A stretch of 50,801 bases of DNA from JAKOQB01 sp036824465 (GCA_036824465.1 DAITAC010000018.1:1-50801), one strand, 5' to 3'. Counted from the stretch's first letter, positions 38,009 to 47,822 are shown. Numbers and translations: made by a program. Notes: generated from the letters alone by a model not told the origin.

Positions 38009-40275
38009 ACCCTCCGCACGGCGGCGCACTGACCGACCGCATCGACGTCGTCTCGGAGGCGCGCCAGGCCGAGCTGATCAAGACCTACGACCACGAGTCG
38101 AACTTTCGCAAGCTGGTCGGCCTGGTCGCGATCCTGGTCACGATCATTTCGGTCACGCTGTCGAGCTTCCACGTCTACACCGCCGGGTTCGGCCTGCTGG
38201 TCGAGATCAAGCACCGCACGTTTCACCTCGCGCTGGTGCTGGGGCTGATCTTCCTGGTGTTTCCGCGGCCGGCGCTGCCGGCGCAGCGCGCGGCGGCCGT
38301 GCGCGGCTGGCTGTGGGCGCTCGTCTTCGCCGCGTTCTACCTCTACCTCGGCTGGGACCTCGTGCGGACGCTGACCGCGTCGGGCGAGCTGAACGCGACC
38401 GTCGGCTACGGGTTCCTCGCGCTGGTGTGCGTGCTCGCCGTGATGTCGTTGCCGGTCCACAAGTTCGGCGGTCATGACGACACGCTGTCGTGGATCGACT
38501 GGCCGCTGGCGCTCGGCGCAGCATCAATCTCCCTCTACCTGTTCCTTTTCTTCGACGACGTGTTCATCAAGCGCGTTGGCAGCCCGATCGCGCAGGACTA
38601 CATGATGGGCGTCCTCGCGATCGTGCTGGTCATGGAAGCGTCGCGCCGCACGATGGGGAATCTCCTTCCCGCGATCGGCATGGCGTGCCTGCTGTACGCG
38701 CTCTTCGGCCGCTACATGCCAAGCGTGCTGTCGCACCGCGGCTACTCGGTGGTGCGCGTGGTCAATCACATCTATGTCGGCACCGAGGGCATCTACGGCA
38801 TCGCCGTCGGCGTGGTCGCGACCTACGTGTTCCACTTCGTGCTGTTCGGCATCCTCGCGCAGATGACCGGGCTCGGCCAACTGTTCATGGACCTGGCCAC
38901 GATCGTCGCCGGCCGCTATGCCGGCGGACCCGCCAAGGTGTCGGTGGTGTCGTCGGGCATGTTCGGCATGATCTCCGGCTCGGCAATCGCCAACGCGGTC
39001 ACGACCGGGTCGCTGACGATCCCGATGATGAAGAAGTACGGCTTCTCGCCGCGCTTCGCCGGCGCCGTGGAAGCGAGTGCTTCATGCGGAGGCCAGGTCA
39101 CACCGCCCGTGATGGGCGCCTCTGCGTTCGTGATGGCCGAGATGCTCGGCGTGCCGTACAAGGAACTGATCATCATCGCGATCGTGCCGGCGCTCTTTCA
39201 CTACTTCGCCGCACTGGTGATGGTGCATCTGGAAGCACGGCGGTTGAAATTGAAGGGCCTGGAGCCGCACCTGATCCCGAAGATCGGGCCGGTGATCCTG
39301 CAGTCATGGCATCTGGTGTTTCCGCTGGTGGCCCTGGTCACCATGCTGCTGCTCGACTACACGCCGTTCCTCGCTGCGTTCTGGGGCATCGTGCTGTCCG
39401 TGGTGTGTTCCTATGCCCCGCCGATCATGCGCAAGCTCGCACCCGGCACACCGTGGGGCCAGTTGCATGGCGAGACGCTGACGCCGCGCAACCTGGTCCG
39501 GGGATTCGAAGAAGGCGCGAAATACGCGCTGGCGATCGGTGCCGCGTGCGCGTGCGTCGGCCTGATCCTCGGCACGCTGACGCTGTCGGGTCTCGGCTTC
39601 AAGTTCTCCGGCGCGGTGGTCGATTTCGCCGGCGTGATCGCCGATGCGGTTGTGTCGATCGACTTCACCGGCTTGATCAATGCCATCGACGCGAAGATCT
39701 TCTTCGGCCTGCTGTTCGTCGCGATCGCGTGCGTCCTGATGGGAACCGGTATCCCGACCACACCGACCTACATCATCCTGGCATCGATCGCCGCACCCGC
39801 GCTCGGCACGCTGGGCGTGCCGCTGCTCGCGACCCACTTCTTCGTCTTCTACTACGGCGTGCTCGCCGACGTCACGCCACCGGTGGCCTTGGCCGCGTAT
39901 GCGGCTGCGGGCATCGCGGGCAGCGAGCCGATGCGCACCGGATTCACCGCATTTCGCCTGTCGATGGGCAAGGCGCTGGTACCGTTCATGTTCGTGTATT
40001 CGCCAAGCCTGCTGTTCCTGCAGTTCACGTGGATCGATTTCCTCAGCGCGCTGATAAGCGGCGCGCTCGGCATCGTTGCACTTGGCGCCGCCTACACCGG
40101 CTGGTTCCGCGCGAAGATCGGTCTATTCGCGCTGGTGCTGCTGACGATCGGCGGACTGGTGCTGATCTTCAACGACTGGCGCGCTGATGTGTTCGGCGCG
40201 CTGCTGGTGCTGGTGGTGCTCGGGGAAAACGTGTTGCGCGGGCGTCGCGAGGAACGCGCGCTTGTTGCCGCGTAA
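38005..40275 (+). CDS. TRAP transporter fused permease (4TM/12TM)
   Basis: A 756-residue inner-membrane protein with many hydrophobic spans. It fuses the small (DctQ-like) and large (DctM-like) TRAP subunits, the form that partners with TAXI receptors. Signature segments include FGMISGSAIANAVTTGSLTIP, ASCGGQVTPPVMGASAFVMAE and GTGIPTTPTYIILA. It is ion-driven and imports organic acids or amino acids. The start overlaps DUF1850 by four bases. It is convergent with tctA, with only four bases between the two stops. Confidence 0.95.
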   Translation: MNPPHGGALTDRIDVVSEARQAELIKTYDHESNFRKLVGLVAILVTIISVTLSSFHVYTAGFGLLVEIKHRTFHLALVLGLIFLVFPRPALPAQRAAAVRGWLWALVFAAFYLYLGWDLVRTLTASGELNATVGYGFLALVCVLAVMSLPVHKFGGHDDTLSWIDWPLALGAASISLYLFLFFDDVFIKRVGSPIAQDYMMGVLAIVLVMEASRRTMGNLLPAIGMACLLYALFGRYMPSVLSHRGYSVVRVVNHIYVGTEGIYGIAVGVVATYVFHFVLFGILAQMTGLGQLFMDLATIVAGRYAGGPAKVSVVSSGMFGMISGSAIANAVTTGSLTIPMMKKYGFSPRFAGAVEASASCGGQVTPPVMGASAFVMAEMLGVPYKELIIIAIVPALFHYFAALVMVHLEARRLKLKGLEPHLIPKIGPVILQSWHLVFPLVALVTMLLLDYTPFLAAFWGIVLSVVCSYAPPIMRKLAPGTPWGQLHGETLTPRNLVRGFEEGAKYALAIGAACACVGLILGTLTLSGLGFKFSGAVVDFAGVIADAVVSIDFTGLINAIDAKIFFGLLFVAIACVLMGTGIPTTPTYIILASIAAPALGTLGVPLLATHFFVFYYGVLADVTPPVALAAYAAAGIAGSEPMRTGFTAFRLSMGKALVPFMFVYSPSLLFLQFTWIDFLSALISGALGIVALGAAYTGWFRAKIGLFALVLLTIGGLVLIFNDWRADVFGALLVLVVLGENVLRGRREERALVAA

Positions 40276-40279
40276 CGGG

Positions 40280-41785
40280 TCAGACTGCGCCCCGCCGGCG
40301 TCGCTCCTTCACGACCTTGACGATCCACGGCACCAATATCAGCAGCGCCGTCAGCGTGAGCAATGACGCTGAGATCGGATGCTTGAAGAACACGCTTGGA
40401 TCGCCCTGGCTGATCGCCAGCGCGCGGCGGAACTGCGACTCGGCGAGCGGGCCAAGGATGAGGCCGATCACCGCTGGCGCGACCGGGAAACCCCAGCGCC
40501 GCATCATGAAGCCGAGCAGCCCGAACACGTACAGCGTGGCGAGATCGACGACCGACTGGTGCAGGCTGTAAGCGCCGAGCGTGGCAAAGATCAGGATTCC
40601 CGCATACAGCAGTGGGCGCGGAATCATCAGCACCTTGACCCACAGGCCAATGAGCGGCAAGTTCAGGATCAACAGCAGGATGTTGCCGATGTACATGCTG
40701 GCGATCAGGCCCCACACGAGGGTCGCCTGCGTCTGGAACAGCAGTGGGCCGGGCTGAATGCCGTAGTTCTGAAACGCGGCAAGCAGGATCGCTGCCGTGG
40801 CTGACGTCGGAATGCCGAGCGTCAGCAGCGGCACCAGCACGCCGGCCGATGAGGCGTTGTTCGCGGCCTCGGGTCCGGCCACGCCCTCGATCGCGCCGTT
40901 GCCGAATTCCTCCGGGTGCTTGGTGAGCTTCTTCTCCAGCGCGTATGACAGAAAGGTCGGGATCTCCGCACCGCCCGCGGGGATCGTACCGAACGGAAAG
41001 CCGATCGCGGTCGCGCGCAGCCATGCCGGCCACGACCGGTTCCAATCGTCGCGCGACATCCAGAGTGAACCGGACATCTTTTCGAGCTCTTCCGGCTGCC
41101 GGCTCTGATACGCGGCGACATACAGCGCCTCGCCCACGGCGAACAGGCCCACCGCCAGCACGACGACATCGATGCCGTCCATCAATTCGGGCACGCCGAA
41201 CGCAAAGCGCATCTGCCCGGTCTGATCGTCGATGCCGACCAGGCCCAGGAGCACGCCGACGAACAGCATTGTCAGCCCGCGCACCATCGATGCGCCGAGA
41301 ACCGCAGCGACAGTGACGAACGCGAACACCATCAATGCGAAATACTCGGTCGGTCCGAACTTGAGCGCCACCTCGACCACGAGCGGCGCCAGCAGTGTCA
41401 GCAGAATGGTCGCGATCGTGCCGGCAACGAACGAGCCGATCGCGCTGGTGGCGAGCGCCGGGCCCGCGCGGCCGTTCTTGGCCATCTTGTTGCCTTCGAG
41501 CGCGGTCGCGATCGACGCCGATTCGCCCGGCGTGTTCAGCAGGATCGTCGTCGTCGACCCACCGTACATCGCGCCGTAGTAGATGCCGGCGAACATGATC
41601 AGCGCGCCGGTCGGGTCGAGCTTCACCGTCAGCGGCAACAGCATCGCCACGGTCAACGCCGGGCCAACGCCGGGCAACACGCCGATCGCGGTGCCGAGCG
41701 TGACGCCGACGAAACCCCATAGCAGGTTCATCGGCGCCAGCGCCACGCCGAAGCCGGTCAGAAGCGCGTTCAGCGTTTCGCTCAT
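40280..41785 (-). CDS. tctA: Tripartite tricarboxylate transporter large permease (TctA)
   Basis: A 501-residue permease with about 12 spans, starting at the ATG at 41785 in an ATGA overlap with tctB. The TctA signatures PGVGPALTVAMLLPLT and YYGAMYGGSTTTILLNTPGES are near the N-terminus. A matching PAGGAEIPTFLSYALEKK and TLGIPTSATAAILLAAF occur in the second half. Works with TctB and the TctC receptor in ion-driven uptake of carboxylates. The open frame continues upstream of the start but has no relation to the family. Confidence 0.95.
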   Translation of the reverse strand: MSETLNALLTGFGVALAPMNLLWGFVGVTLGTAIGVLPGVGPALTVAMLLPLTVKLDPTGALIMFAGIYYGAMYGGSTTTILLNTPGESASIATALEGNKMAKNGRAGPALATSAIGSFVAGTIATILLTLLAPLVVEVALKFGPTEYFALMVFAFVTVAAVLGASMVRGLTMLFVGVLLGLVGIDDQTGQMRFAFGVPELMDGIDVVVLAVGLFAVGEALYVAAYQSRQPEELEKMSGSLWMSRDDWNRSWPAWLRATAIGFPFGTIPAGGAEIPTFLSYALEKKLTKHPEEFGNGAIEGVAGPEAANNASSAGVLVPLLTLGIPTSATAAILLAAFQNYGIQPGPLLFQTQATLVWGLIASMYIGNILLLILNLPLIGLWVKVLMIPRPLLYAGILIFATLGAYSLHQSVVDLATLYVFGLLGFMMRRWGFPVAPAVIGLILGPLAESQFRRALAISQGDPSVFFKHPISASLLTLTALLILVPWIVKVVKERRRRGAV

Positions 41786-42294
41786 ATGCCTGCCGTCCCG
41801 AGCAGCGGCTTGAGCCAGCCCGCCGGCAGATTCACGTTGAGGAAATGCACGAAGAAGAGGAACACCGCGACGGCGAGAACAAGGCTGATCGACAGATCGC
41901 GCACCCAGCGCGTGCTGCCAAAGCCGCGCGCGACACAGGCGAACAACGCCATCGCCGCAATCACAAAACCGCCGTTGCCGATCAGCGCCATCTGCGCGAA
42001 CAGGCCGGCGCTGACCCACGCGAATGCGCCGAGGTGGAACGCGTGCTCGCCGCGCTCGGCCGGGTCATCCGATACACGTTCGCGCCAGCCCCCGGTGAAG
42101 ACCTCAGCCAGCAGCCAGACGCCGAGTGCGATCAGCCCGGCCGATACGACTTTCGGCATGAAGTTCGGGCCGATGCGCGCGTAGCCGCCGGCCTCCGGCA
42201 GCCGGAAGGCGATGATCGACGCAAAGATGCCCAGCGACAGGACGCCGAGCGAGAGGATCAACTCGACGCGCGTGCCGCGCGCGGCGGGCAACAT
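41782..42294 (-). CDS. tctB: Tripartite tricarboxylate transporter small permease (TctB)
   Basis: A 170-residue membrane protein with four predicted spans (near residues 10-27, 43-62, 85-120 and 136-156). That is the TctB topology. It lies between tctC (3-base gap) and tctA (4-base ATGA overlap), in the canonical tctCBA order. TctB proteins are weakly conserved, so the call leans on context and topology. Confidence 0.9.
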   Translation of the reverse strand: MLPAARGTRVELILSLGVLSLGIFASIIAFRLPEAGGYARIGPNFMPKVVSAGLIALGVWLLAEVFTGGWRERVSDDPAERGEHAFHLGAFAWVSAGLFAQMALIGNGGFVIAAMALFACVARGFGSTRWVRDLSISLVLAVAVFLFFVHFLNVNLPAGWLKPLLGTAGI

Positions 42295-42297
42295 CGG

Positions 42298-43266
42298 CTA
42301 CTTGGCCAGCCCGAGCGAATCGAGAATGCCTTTGGCGCGCCGGGATTCCTCATCGACGAAGGACTTGTATGCATCGCCGCCGAGGAAGACCGACTCCCAG
42401 CCCATCTTGGCGAGCGTGTCCTTCCAGGCTGCGGATTCGGTCGTCGTCTTCACCGCATTGACGAGCGCATCGCGCTGCGCCGTCGTGATCGCCGGTGCCG
42501 CGAACACGCCGCGCCAGTTGCCAAGTACGACGTCGATGCCTTGTTCCTTCAGCGATGGAATGCCTTCCAGCGTGCCCGGCGCGGAGACCGCCAGCGCCCG
42601 CATCCGCCCGCCCTTGATGTGCTCCGCAAATTCGCCGAGTCCAGCGACCCCGGCAGTGACATGGCCGCCGACGATATTGGCGATCTGGTCGCCGCCGCCC
42701 TTGGACGCAACGTAGTTGACCTTGCTCGGATCGACACCGACGGCGCGCGCGATCAGGCCCGCGAGCATGTGATCGGTGCCGCCGGCGGAGCCGCCGTTCC
42801 ACGACACCTTGCCAGGATCGGCCTTGAACGCCTTGACGAGATCGGCCATCGTCTTGTGCGGCGACGATGCCGGCACGACGATCACTTCGTACTCGCTGGT
42901 GAGGCGCGCAATGGGCGTCACCATCGTCAGGTCGACCGGCGATTTGTTCAGCACGATGCCGCCGACCATCACCAGGCCACCGACCATCAGCGCATTGGGG
43001 TCGCCCTTGGCGCTGTTGATGAACTGCGTCAATCCGATCGTGCCGGCCGCGCCGCCCTTGTTGTCGAACTGCACCGACTGCACGACCTTGGCCGCCTGCA
43101 TCGCCGCGCCCAACGCGCGCCCGGTCTGATCCCAACCGCCGCCGGGGTTGGCGGGAATCATCATCTTCAGCGTGGTGATCGCCTGCGCTTGCGCGGCATT
43201 CATGAACGGAAGCTGCGCCGCCGACAGCGTGGCCAGCGCGGCGAGCGAGAAATCACGGCGTTTCAT
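42298..43266 (-). CDS. tctC: Bug/TctC-family periplasmic receptor
   Basis: A 322-residue extracytoplasmic receptor. The leader MKRRDFSLAALATLSAAQLP has a twin-arginine-like RRDFS, and cleavage is likely after AQA. The mature part has the Bug signatures MMIPANPGGGWDQTGRALG and FDNKGGAAGTIGLTQFI. The ligand is usually an organic acid; which one is not visible. The ATG has AAGGAG upstream. It is the first gene of tctCBA, 90 bases downstream of the CoA-transferase. Confidence 0.94.
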   Translation of the reverse strand: MKRRDFSLAALATLSAAQLPFMNAAQAQAITTLKMMIPANPGGGWDQTGRALGAAMQAAKVVQSVQFDNKGGAAGTIGLTQFINSAKGDPNALMVGGLVMVGGIVLNKSPVDLTMVTPIARLTSEYEVIVVPASSPHKTMADLVKAFKADPGKVSWNGGSAGGTDHMLAGLIARAVGVDPSKVNYVASKGGGDQIANIVGGHVTAGVAGLGEFAEHIKGGRMRALAVSAPGTLEGIPSLKEQGIDVVLGNWRGVFAAPAITTAQRDALVNAVKTTTESAAWKDTLAKMGWESVFLGGDAYKSFVDEESRRAKGILDSLGLAK

Positions 43267-43356
43267 TCGAATCTCCTTACGTGTTTACGTGCCGCCCTTC
43301 CAGGCGCGGATCGCGGGCATGGTAGCAGCGCAGATAATTGTCAGGCATCAGCGGGC

Positions 43357-44568
43357 TCAGCGTCGCGCCGGGCCAACTACCCCCGCCTCATGCAGCGCTG
43401 CGATGTCGTCCTCGCCGTAGCCCAGTTCGACGAGCAGCGCGTCGGTGTGTTCGCCCAGCGCCGGCGGATTTGTACGCAGATACAGACGCTCGCCGGCCAG
43501 CGTCAGCGGCAGCAAGGGCGTACGGGTGTGCAACTCGCGCCCGGCGACACTCGCGTCGGCAGCGATGTCGACCGCCGCCAGCCCGCCGGTGGCATTGAGA
43601 TGCGGATCGTCGAACAGGTCCTGCGGGCGGGTGATCGACGCGTACGGCAAACCGCGCGCCTCGAAGGTCGCGCCGATCTCGGCCGCGCTGCGCGCCGCCA
43701 TCCGCTCGCGCAGGATCGGCAACAGCCATTCGCGGGCGCGCACGCGATCGTTGTTGGTCGCCAGGCGAGCATCAGCCTTGAGGCCCTCGAGGCCGAACGC
43801 GTCGCAGAAGATCGCCCACTGCGTGTCCGATACGACCGCAAGGAAGATCTGCGCACCGTCCGCGACCGTGAACACGTCGTAGATTCCCCAGGCCGAGATT
43901 CGCGACGGCATCGGTGCCGCGGGCGTGCCAGTGACTGCGAACTGCATCATGTGCTGCGCAACCAGGAAGACGTTGTTCTCGAACAGCGCGCTTTGCACTT
44001 CCTGTCCCGTCCCGGTCTTCTCGCGCTGCGCAAGTGCGGCGAGCACGCCGATCGCGCCGAACATGCCGCCCATGATGTCGTTGACCGAGCTCCCAGCCCG
44101 CAACGGCCGCCCTTCGGGCCCGGTCATATACGCCAAGCCGCCCATCATCTGCACCACCTCGTCCAGCGCAGTGCGGTGCTCGTATGGCCCAGGAAGAAAG
44201 CCCTTGTGCGAGACGTAGACGAGGCGGTGATTCAGTTTCGATAGCGTCGCATGGTCGAAGCCGAGCTTCGCCATCGTGCCGCCCTTGAAGTTCTCAACGA
44301 ACACATCGGCGGTCGAAACGAGCCTGAGCACGACTTCGCGCCCGCGCGGATCTCCGGCGTCGACCGCGACGCTCTTCTTGTTCCGGTTGAACATCGGAAA
44401 GAAGCCGGCCCCGGAGCCGAGCAGCCTGCGCGTGTTGTCGCCCGCGGCCGGCTCGACCTTGATCACCTCGGCACCGAGGTCGGCGAGGATCATGCCGCAG
44501 GTCGGGCCCATCACCATGTGGGTGAACTCCACCACACGAATGCCGGAAAGCGGCAGGGACTCGGACAT
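43357..44568 (-). CDS. CaiB/BaiF class III CoA-transferase
   Basis: A 403-residue family III CoA-transferase. The N-terminus LSGIRVVEFTHMVMGPTCGMILADLGAEVIKVEP is diagnostic. The active-site aspartate is in TALDEVVQMMGGL. These enzymes move CoA between organic acids through an aspartyl-CoA intermediate. AGGGAGAG precedes the ATG at 44568. Standing directly upstream of tctCBA, it probably activates the acid that the transporter brings in. The actual acid cannot be named. Confidence 0.92.
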   Translation of the reverse strand: MSESLPLSGIRVVEFTHMVMGPTCGMILADLGAEVIKVEPAAGDNTRRLLGSGAGFFPMFNRNKKSVAVDAGDPRGREVVLRLVSTADVFVENFKGGTMAKLGFDHATLSKLNHRLVYVSHKGFLPGPYEHRTALDEVVQMMGGLAYMTGPEGRPLRAGSSVNDIMGGMFGAIGVLAALAQREKTGTGQEVQSALFENNVFLVAQHMMQFAVTGTPAAPMPSRISAWGIYDVFTVADGAQIFLAVVSDTQWAIFCDAFGLEGLKADARLATNNDRVRAREWLLPILRERMAARSAAEIGATFEARGLPYASITRPQDLFDDPHLNATGGLAAVDIAADASVAGRELHTRTPLLPLTLAGERLYLRTNPPALGEHTDALLVELGYGEDDIAALHEAGVVGPARR

Positions 44569-44615
44569 TGGTCTCTCCCTTCAGCACGTCGTGCTGCACA
44601 GCGGCCTGGGCAGCG

Positions 44616-45785
44616 TCAGTCCGCCCGCAGCGCGTCGACGATTTTCATCCGGCTCGCCTTGATCGCGGGCAGGAAGCCGCCGACCAGTCCCATCGCGAGC
44701 GCGAAGATCACGCTGTTGACGACGATCTTCGGCGTCAGCGCGAACGAGAACGCCAGTTCGGCAAACGAGGTGAAGTTGGTGGTCGAGATCGTGAGCGTCT
44801 GCAGGAACGTCGCCGCGAACAAACCGACCACCCCGCCGGCAAGCGCCAGCAGCAGCGACTCGAGCAGGAACGCAGTGAGGATCGAGCGGCGGCGAAAGCC
44901 CAGTGCGCGCAAGGTCCCGATCTCGCCGGTGCGCGTCGCGACCGAGGAGTACATCGTGATCGCCGCGCCGATCATCGCGCCGAGCGAGAAGATCACCGAC
45001 AGCGTGATGCCGAGATAGCTGATGAAGCCCGACAGCGCGCGCGACTGGTCCTCGTAGAACTGGCGCTCGCGCTTGACCTCGACCGTCAGGCGCGGTTCAT
45101 TGGCGAGCACCTCCTGCAGTGAATCGAATGCGTTGTACGACGTCAATTGCGCAATCACCGACGAGTAGCCGCCAGAGCGGCGGAACGCCTGCGCGAGCTG
45201 CTCGGCATCGCCCCAGATCTCCGAATCGAACGCGGTGCGCCCGGCGTCGAAGATACCGACCACCGTCCATTGCCGTTGCGCGAACGCGAGCGACTGGCCA
45301 ACCTCGACACCGGCGAACTGGCGCGCCACGCTGGTGCCCACCACGATCTCGCTCGATCCCGGCCGGAACATCCGCCCCTGCACGATCTTCACGTGCGGGC
45401 GCAGCGCCAGCCCCATGGCGGCGACGCCGCGAATCGGCACATTGCTGCGTTTGCCGGTGTCGATCTTCCGCAGCGAGTTGAGCACCACCACTTCCTTCGA
45501 CACGCGCGGCCGGCCGGAGGCATCCCGCGCGATCTGCGGCAGGCTCTCGATGAGCGCCGCCTGGTCGCGCGCCACGCCGCTCTGGACTTCGGTTTCCGCC
45601 CCCTTGCGGATGAAGAGCACATTGTCGTCCGATCCCGTTGCGACCAGCGTGGCCTTCAGCCCCGCGTCGAGCATCAGCACGGCCGCGAACACGAATACGA
45701 CGAGCGCCATGCCGCCGGCGGTCAGCACCGTCGTCAGCCGCCGCACCCACAGGTTGCGCGCGATGTAGGAAAACGGGATCTTCAC
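44616..45785 (-). CDS. ABC exporter permease, FtsX/MacB-like (second)
   Basis: A 389-residue permease. The start is a GTG at 45785 with GGAG seven bases upstream; the frame continues upstream to 45923, but that part is Arg-rich and not family-like. One N-terminal span is followed by a periplasmic MacB-type domain (about residues 45-240) and three C-terminal spans typical of FtsX. The end KASRMKIVDALRAD matches the close of the first permease (RSAHVKIVDGLRHVG). It is the last gene of the exporter operon, 147 bases after the first permease. Confidence 0.9.
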   Translation of the reverse strand: MKIPFSYIARNLWVRRLTTVLTAGGMALVVFVFAAVLMLDAGLKATLVATGSDDNVLFIRKGAETEVQSGVARDQAALIESLPQIARDASGRPRVSKEVVVLNSLRKIDTGKRSNVPIRGVAAMGLALRPHVKIVQGRMFRPGSSEIVVGTSVARQFAGVEVGQSLAFAQRQWTVVGIFDAGRTAFDSEIWGDAEQLAQAFRRSGGYSSVIAQLTSYNAFDSLQEVLANEPRLTVEVKRERQFYEDQSRALSGFISYLGITLSVIFSLGAMIGAAITMYSSVATRTGEIGTLRALGFRRRSILTAFLLESLLLALAGGVVGLFAATFLQTLTISTTNFTSFAELAFSFALTPKIVVNSVIFALAMGLVGGFLPAIKASRMKIVDALRAD

Positions 45786-45932
45786 GGGCCCGCTCCCGCG
45801 CCGCGGCGGTCGCCTCGCCGTTGCGTAGCTCTTGTTCCTGCGCCGGGCGTGCGGCCGCCCGAAACCCGACGTACAGACTTGCACCGCACGAAGTGCACGT
45901 GCGACGCACAGCGTCGCGTACACCGAGTGCCG

Positions 45933-47093
45933 CTAGCCCACATGCCGCAGTCCATCGACGATCTTCACGTGCGCGCTGCGCACCATCGGCACCAGCGCGG
46001 CGAGCGCGCCGACCGCGAGCGCGGCGAGCGCCTGCAACGCCACGGTGGAAGGCGCCACCTCGAAGCGCGCGAACACCGTCTTGCCGACGGCGTTGAAAAA
46101 TCCCTGCGCGATACCGGGCGTAACCGCGATCGCGATCGCACCGCCGATCGCGGCGATCAGCACGCTTTCGGCGAAGATCAGGCGCGCGACGAAACCGGGC
46201 CCGAAACCCAGCGCCTTCAGCGTCGCATACTCGGGCAGCCGCTCGCGCGCCGTCATCGCCATCGTGTTGGCAGCCACCGCGAAGATGATCAGGATCACGA
46301 TGAAGCTCACGCCCGAGATCACCTGGATGATGGTGTCGACCATCGCCACGAATGACAGCTGAAACGCCTTTTCAGTCTCGGTCAATGTGGCGGCGAGCGA
46401 ATCGGCGAATTCGGCGTCGATGGTGCGCGCGACTTCCGCGACCTTGGCGGGGTCATCGACGTCGATCACGAACACGCCGGCATTGTTGGCCGCGCGTGCG
46501 AAACGCTGCTTCAGGAACTCGTTCAGGTAGTCGTAGTGGAAGTAGAACTGGCGCGTCACGGTGGTGTCGTCGCGACCCTCGTAGATCGCGCGCACGTTGA
46601 ACTCCCAGTTGCCCGGGTAGATCGTGCCGCGGATCGGCACGCGGTCGCCGACCTTGAAACCGTACAGATCCGCGAGCTGCCGCCCGACCGCCGCTCCCTG
46701 GCGATCGCGCAGGAAGTCCTGCCACTCCTCCGGCCGGAACCTGAACTCGGGATACATCGCGAAATAGTTCGGCACGTCGGTGGCGAACTGCGCGAAGAAG
46801 CTCTTTTCGTCGCGCCAGATGCCACCGAACCAGTTCGACACCGCTACGCCTCGTACGCCGTCGATGGCAAGGATTTTCTCGCGGTAGTACATCGGCAGCG
46901 GGAACACGAGCGAGATGCTGTTGCGCGTGACCAGTCGGGTCGCCGACGCCGCCTCTGAACCTGCATACCACGCGCCGACCACCGTCTGCAGCAGTCCGAA
47001 CGCAACCAGCGCGATCACGAGCCCGAGCACCGTCAACGCGCTGCGCAGGCGGGCGCGGAAGGCATTGCGGAGCACCAGTTTCAGGAAAAACAC
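45933..47093 (-). CDS. ABC exporter permease, FtsX/MacB-like (first)
   Basis: A 386-residue permease starting with GTG at 47093, three bases after the ATPase gene. It has one N-terminal span (FRARLRSALTVLGLVIALVAFGLL), a large periplasmic domain to about residue 255, and three C-terminal spans. The ARERLPEYATLKALGF stretch is a typical FtsX coupling helix. It differs markedly from the second permease, so the exporter is probably a heterodimer rather than a MacB homodimer. Confidence 0.9.
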   Translation of the reverse strand: MFFLKLVLRNAFRARLRSALTVLGLVIALVAFGLLQTVVGAWYAGSEAASATRLVTRNSISLVFPLPMYYREKILAIDGVRGVAVSNWFGGIWRDEKSFFAQFATDVPNYFAMYPEFRFRPEEWQDFLRDRQGAAVGRQLADLYGFKVGDRVPIRGTIYPGNWEFNVRAIYEGRDDTTVTRQFYFHYDYLNEFLKQRFARAANNAGVFVIDVDDPAKVAEVARTIDAEFADSLAATLTETEKAFQLSFVAMVDTIIQVISGVSFIVILIIFAVAANTMAMTARERLPEYATLKALGFGPGFVARLIFAESVLIAAIGGAIAIAVTPGIAQGFFNAVGKTVFARFEVAPSTVALQALAALAVGALAALVPMVRSAHVKIVDGLRHVG

Positions 47094-47096
47094 GAC

Positions 47097-47819
47097 TCAG
47101 TGCGCGAACGGACTCGTATCCGTCAGCTGTCCCTTGTCCAGGTAGATCAGGTGATGCGCAGCTTCCGCCGCTCTCGGGTCATGCGTGACCATCACGATCG
47201 TCTTCGCGAGTTCGATGTTCAGCCGGTCGAGCAGCTTCAGGATGTCCGCCGCGGAAGCGCGATCCAGGTCCCCGGTCGGTTCATCGGCAATCAAAAGCAG
47301 TGGATCGGTGACCACCGCGCGGGCGATCGCGACACGCTGCTGCTGCCCGCCCGACAGTTCGTTGGGCCGGTGATCCATGCGATCGGTCAGTCCGACCAAT
47401 GACAGCACCGTTTCGACACGTTCGCGTCGCTCGCGCCGCGACAAGGCGGTGAGCAACAGCGGCAGCTCGACGTTCTCGAACGCAGTCAGCACCGGCATCA
47501 GGTTGTAGAACTGGAAGATGAATCCGACCGAGCGCGCGCGCCAGGCGGCCAGATCGCCTTCGGACAGCCGCGTGATGTCTTCACCGTCGATCACCAGGCT
47601 TCCGGCGTCGGGCTTGTCGATACCGGCCACCAGGTTCAGCAGCGTGCTCTTGCCCGAGCCCGACGGCCCCATCAAGGCCACGAAATCGCCGCGGCCGATC
47701 TCGAGACTGATGTTGTTCAGCACCGGCACGACCTGATCGCCGCGCACGTAACCCTTGCTGACGCCGCCGATGACGACGAGCGCCTCGGCGCCGCTGCCGG
47801 TGGACCGCACCGTCGCCAT
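47097..47819 (-). CDS. ABC exporter ATPase (LolD/MacB-type)
   Basis: A 240-residue stand-alone ATPase. Walker A is GPSGSGKST (51-59), the signature is LSGGQQQR, and Walker B is LLLIADEPTGDLD. The DEPTGDLD and GFIFQFYNLMPVLTAFENVELPL stretches place it in the type VII (LolD/MacB) exporter family. Its ATG lies three bases after the adaptor stop. It powers the two FtsX-like permeases downstream. Confidence 0.94.
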   Translation of the reverse strand: MATVRSTGSGAEALVVIGGVSKGYVRGDQVVPVLNNISLEIGRGDFVALMGPSGSGKSTLLNLVAGIDKPDAGSLVIDGEDITRLSEGDLAAWRARSVGFIFQFYNLMPVLTAFENVELPLLLTALSRRERRERVETVLSLVGLTDRMDHRPNELSGGQQQRVAIARAVVTDPLLLIADEPTGDLDRASAADILKLLDRLNIELAKTIVMVTHDPRAAEAAHHLIYLDKGQLTDTSPFAH

Positions 47820-47822
47820 TGA

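Noticed and set aside
38490..40187. A 565-codon open frame on the plus strand in another frame of the TRAP permease gene
   Set aside because: It is fully contained in the permease gene in a different frame, is Arg-rich and not membrane-like.
41845..44244. A 799-codon open frame on the plus strand
   Set aside because: It is antisense to tctB, tctC and the CoA-transferase, all of which have clear family motifs. The composition is that of a shadow frame.
45786..45923. N-terminal extension of the second exporter permease to 45923
   Set aside because: The added 46 residues are Arg-rich and lack any link to the family. The GTG at 45785 has a good ribosome binding site.
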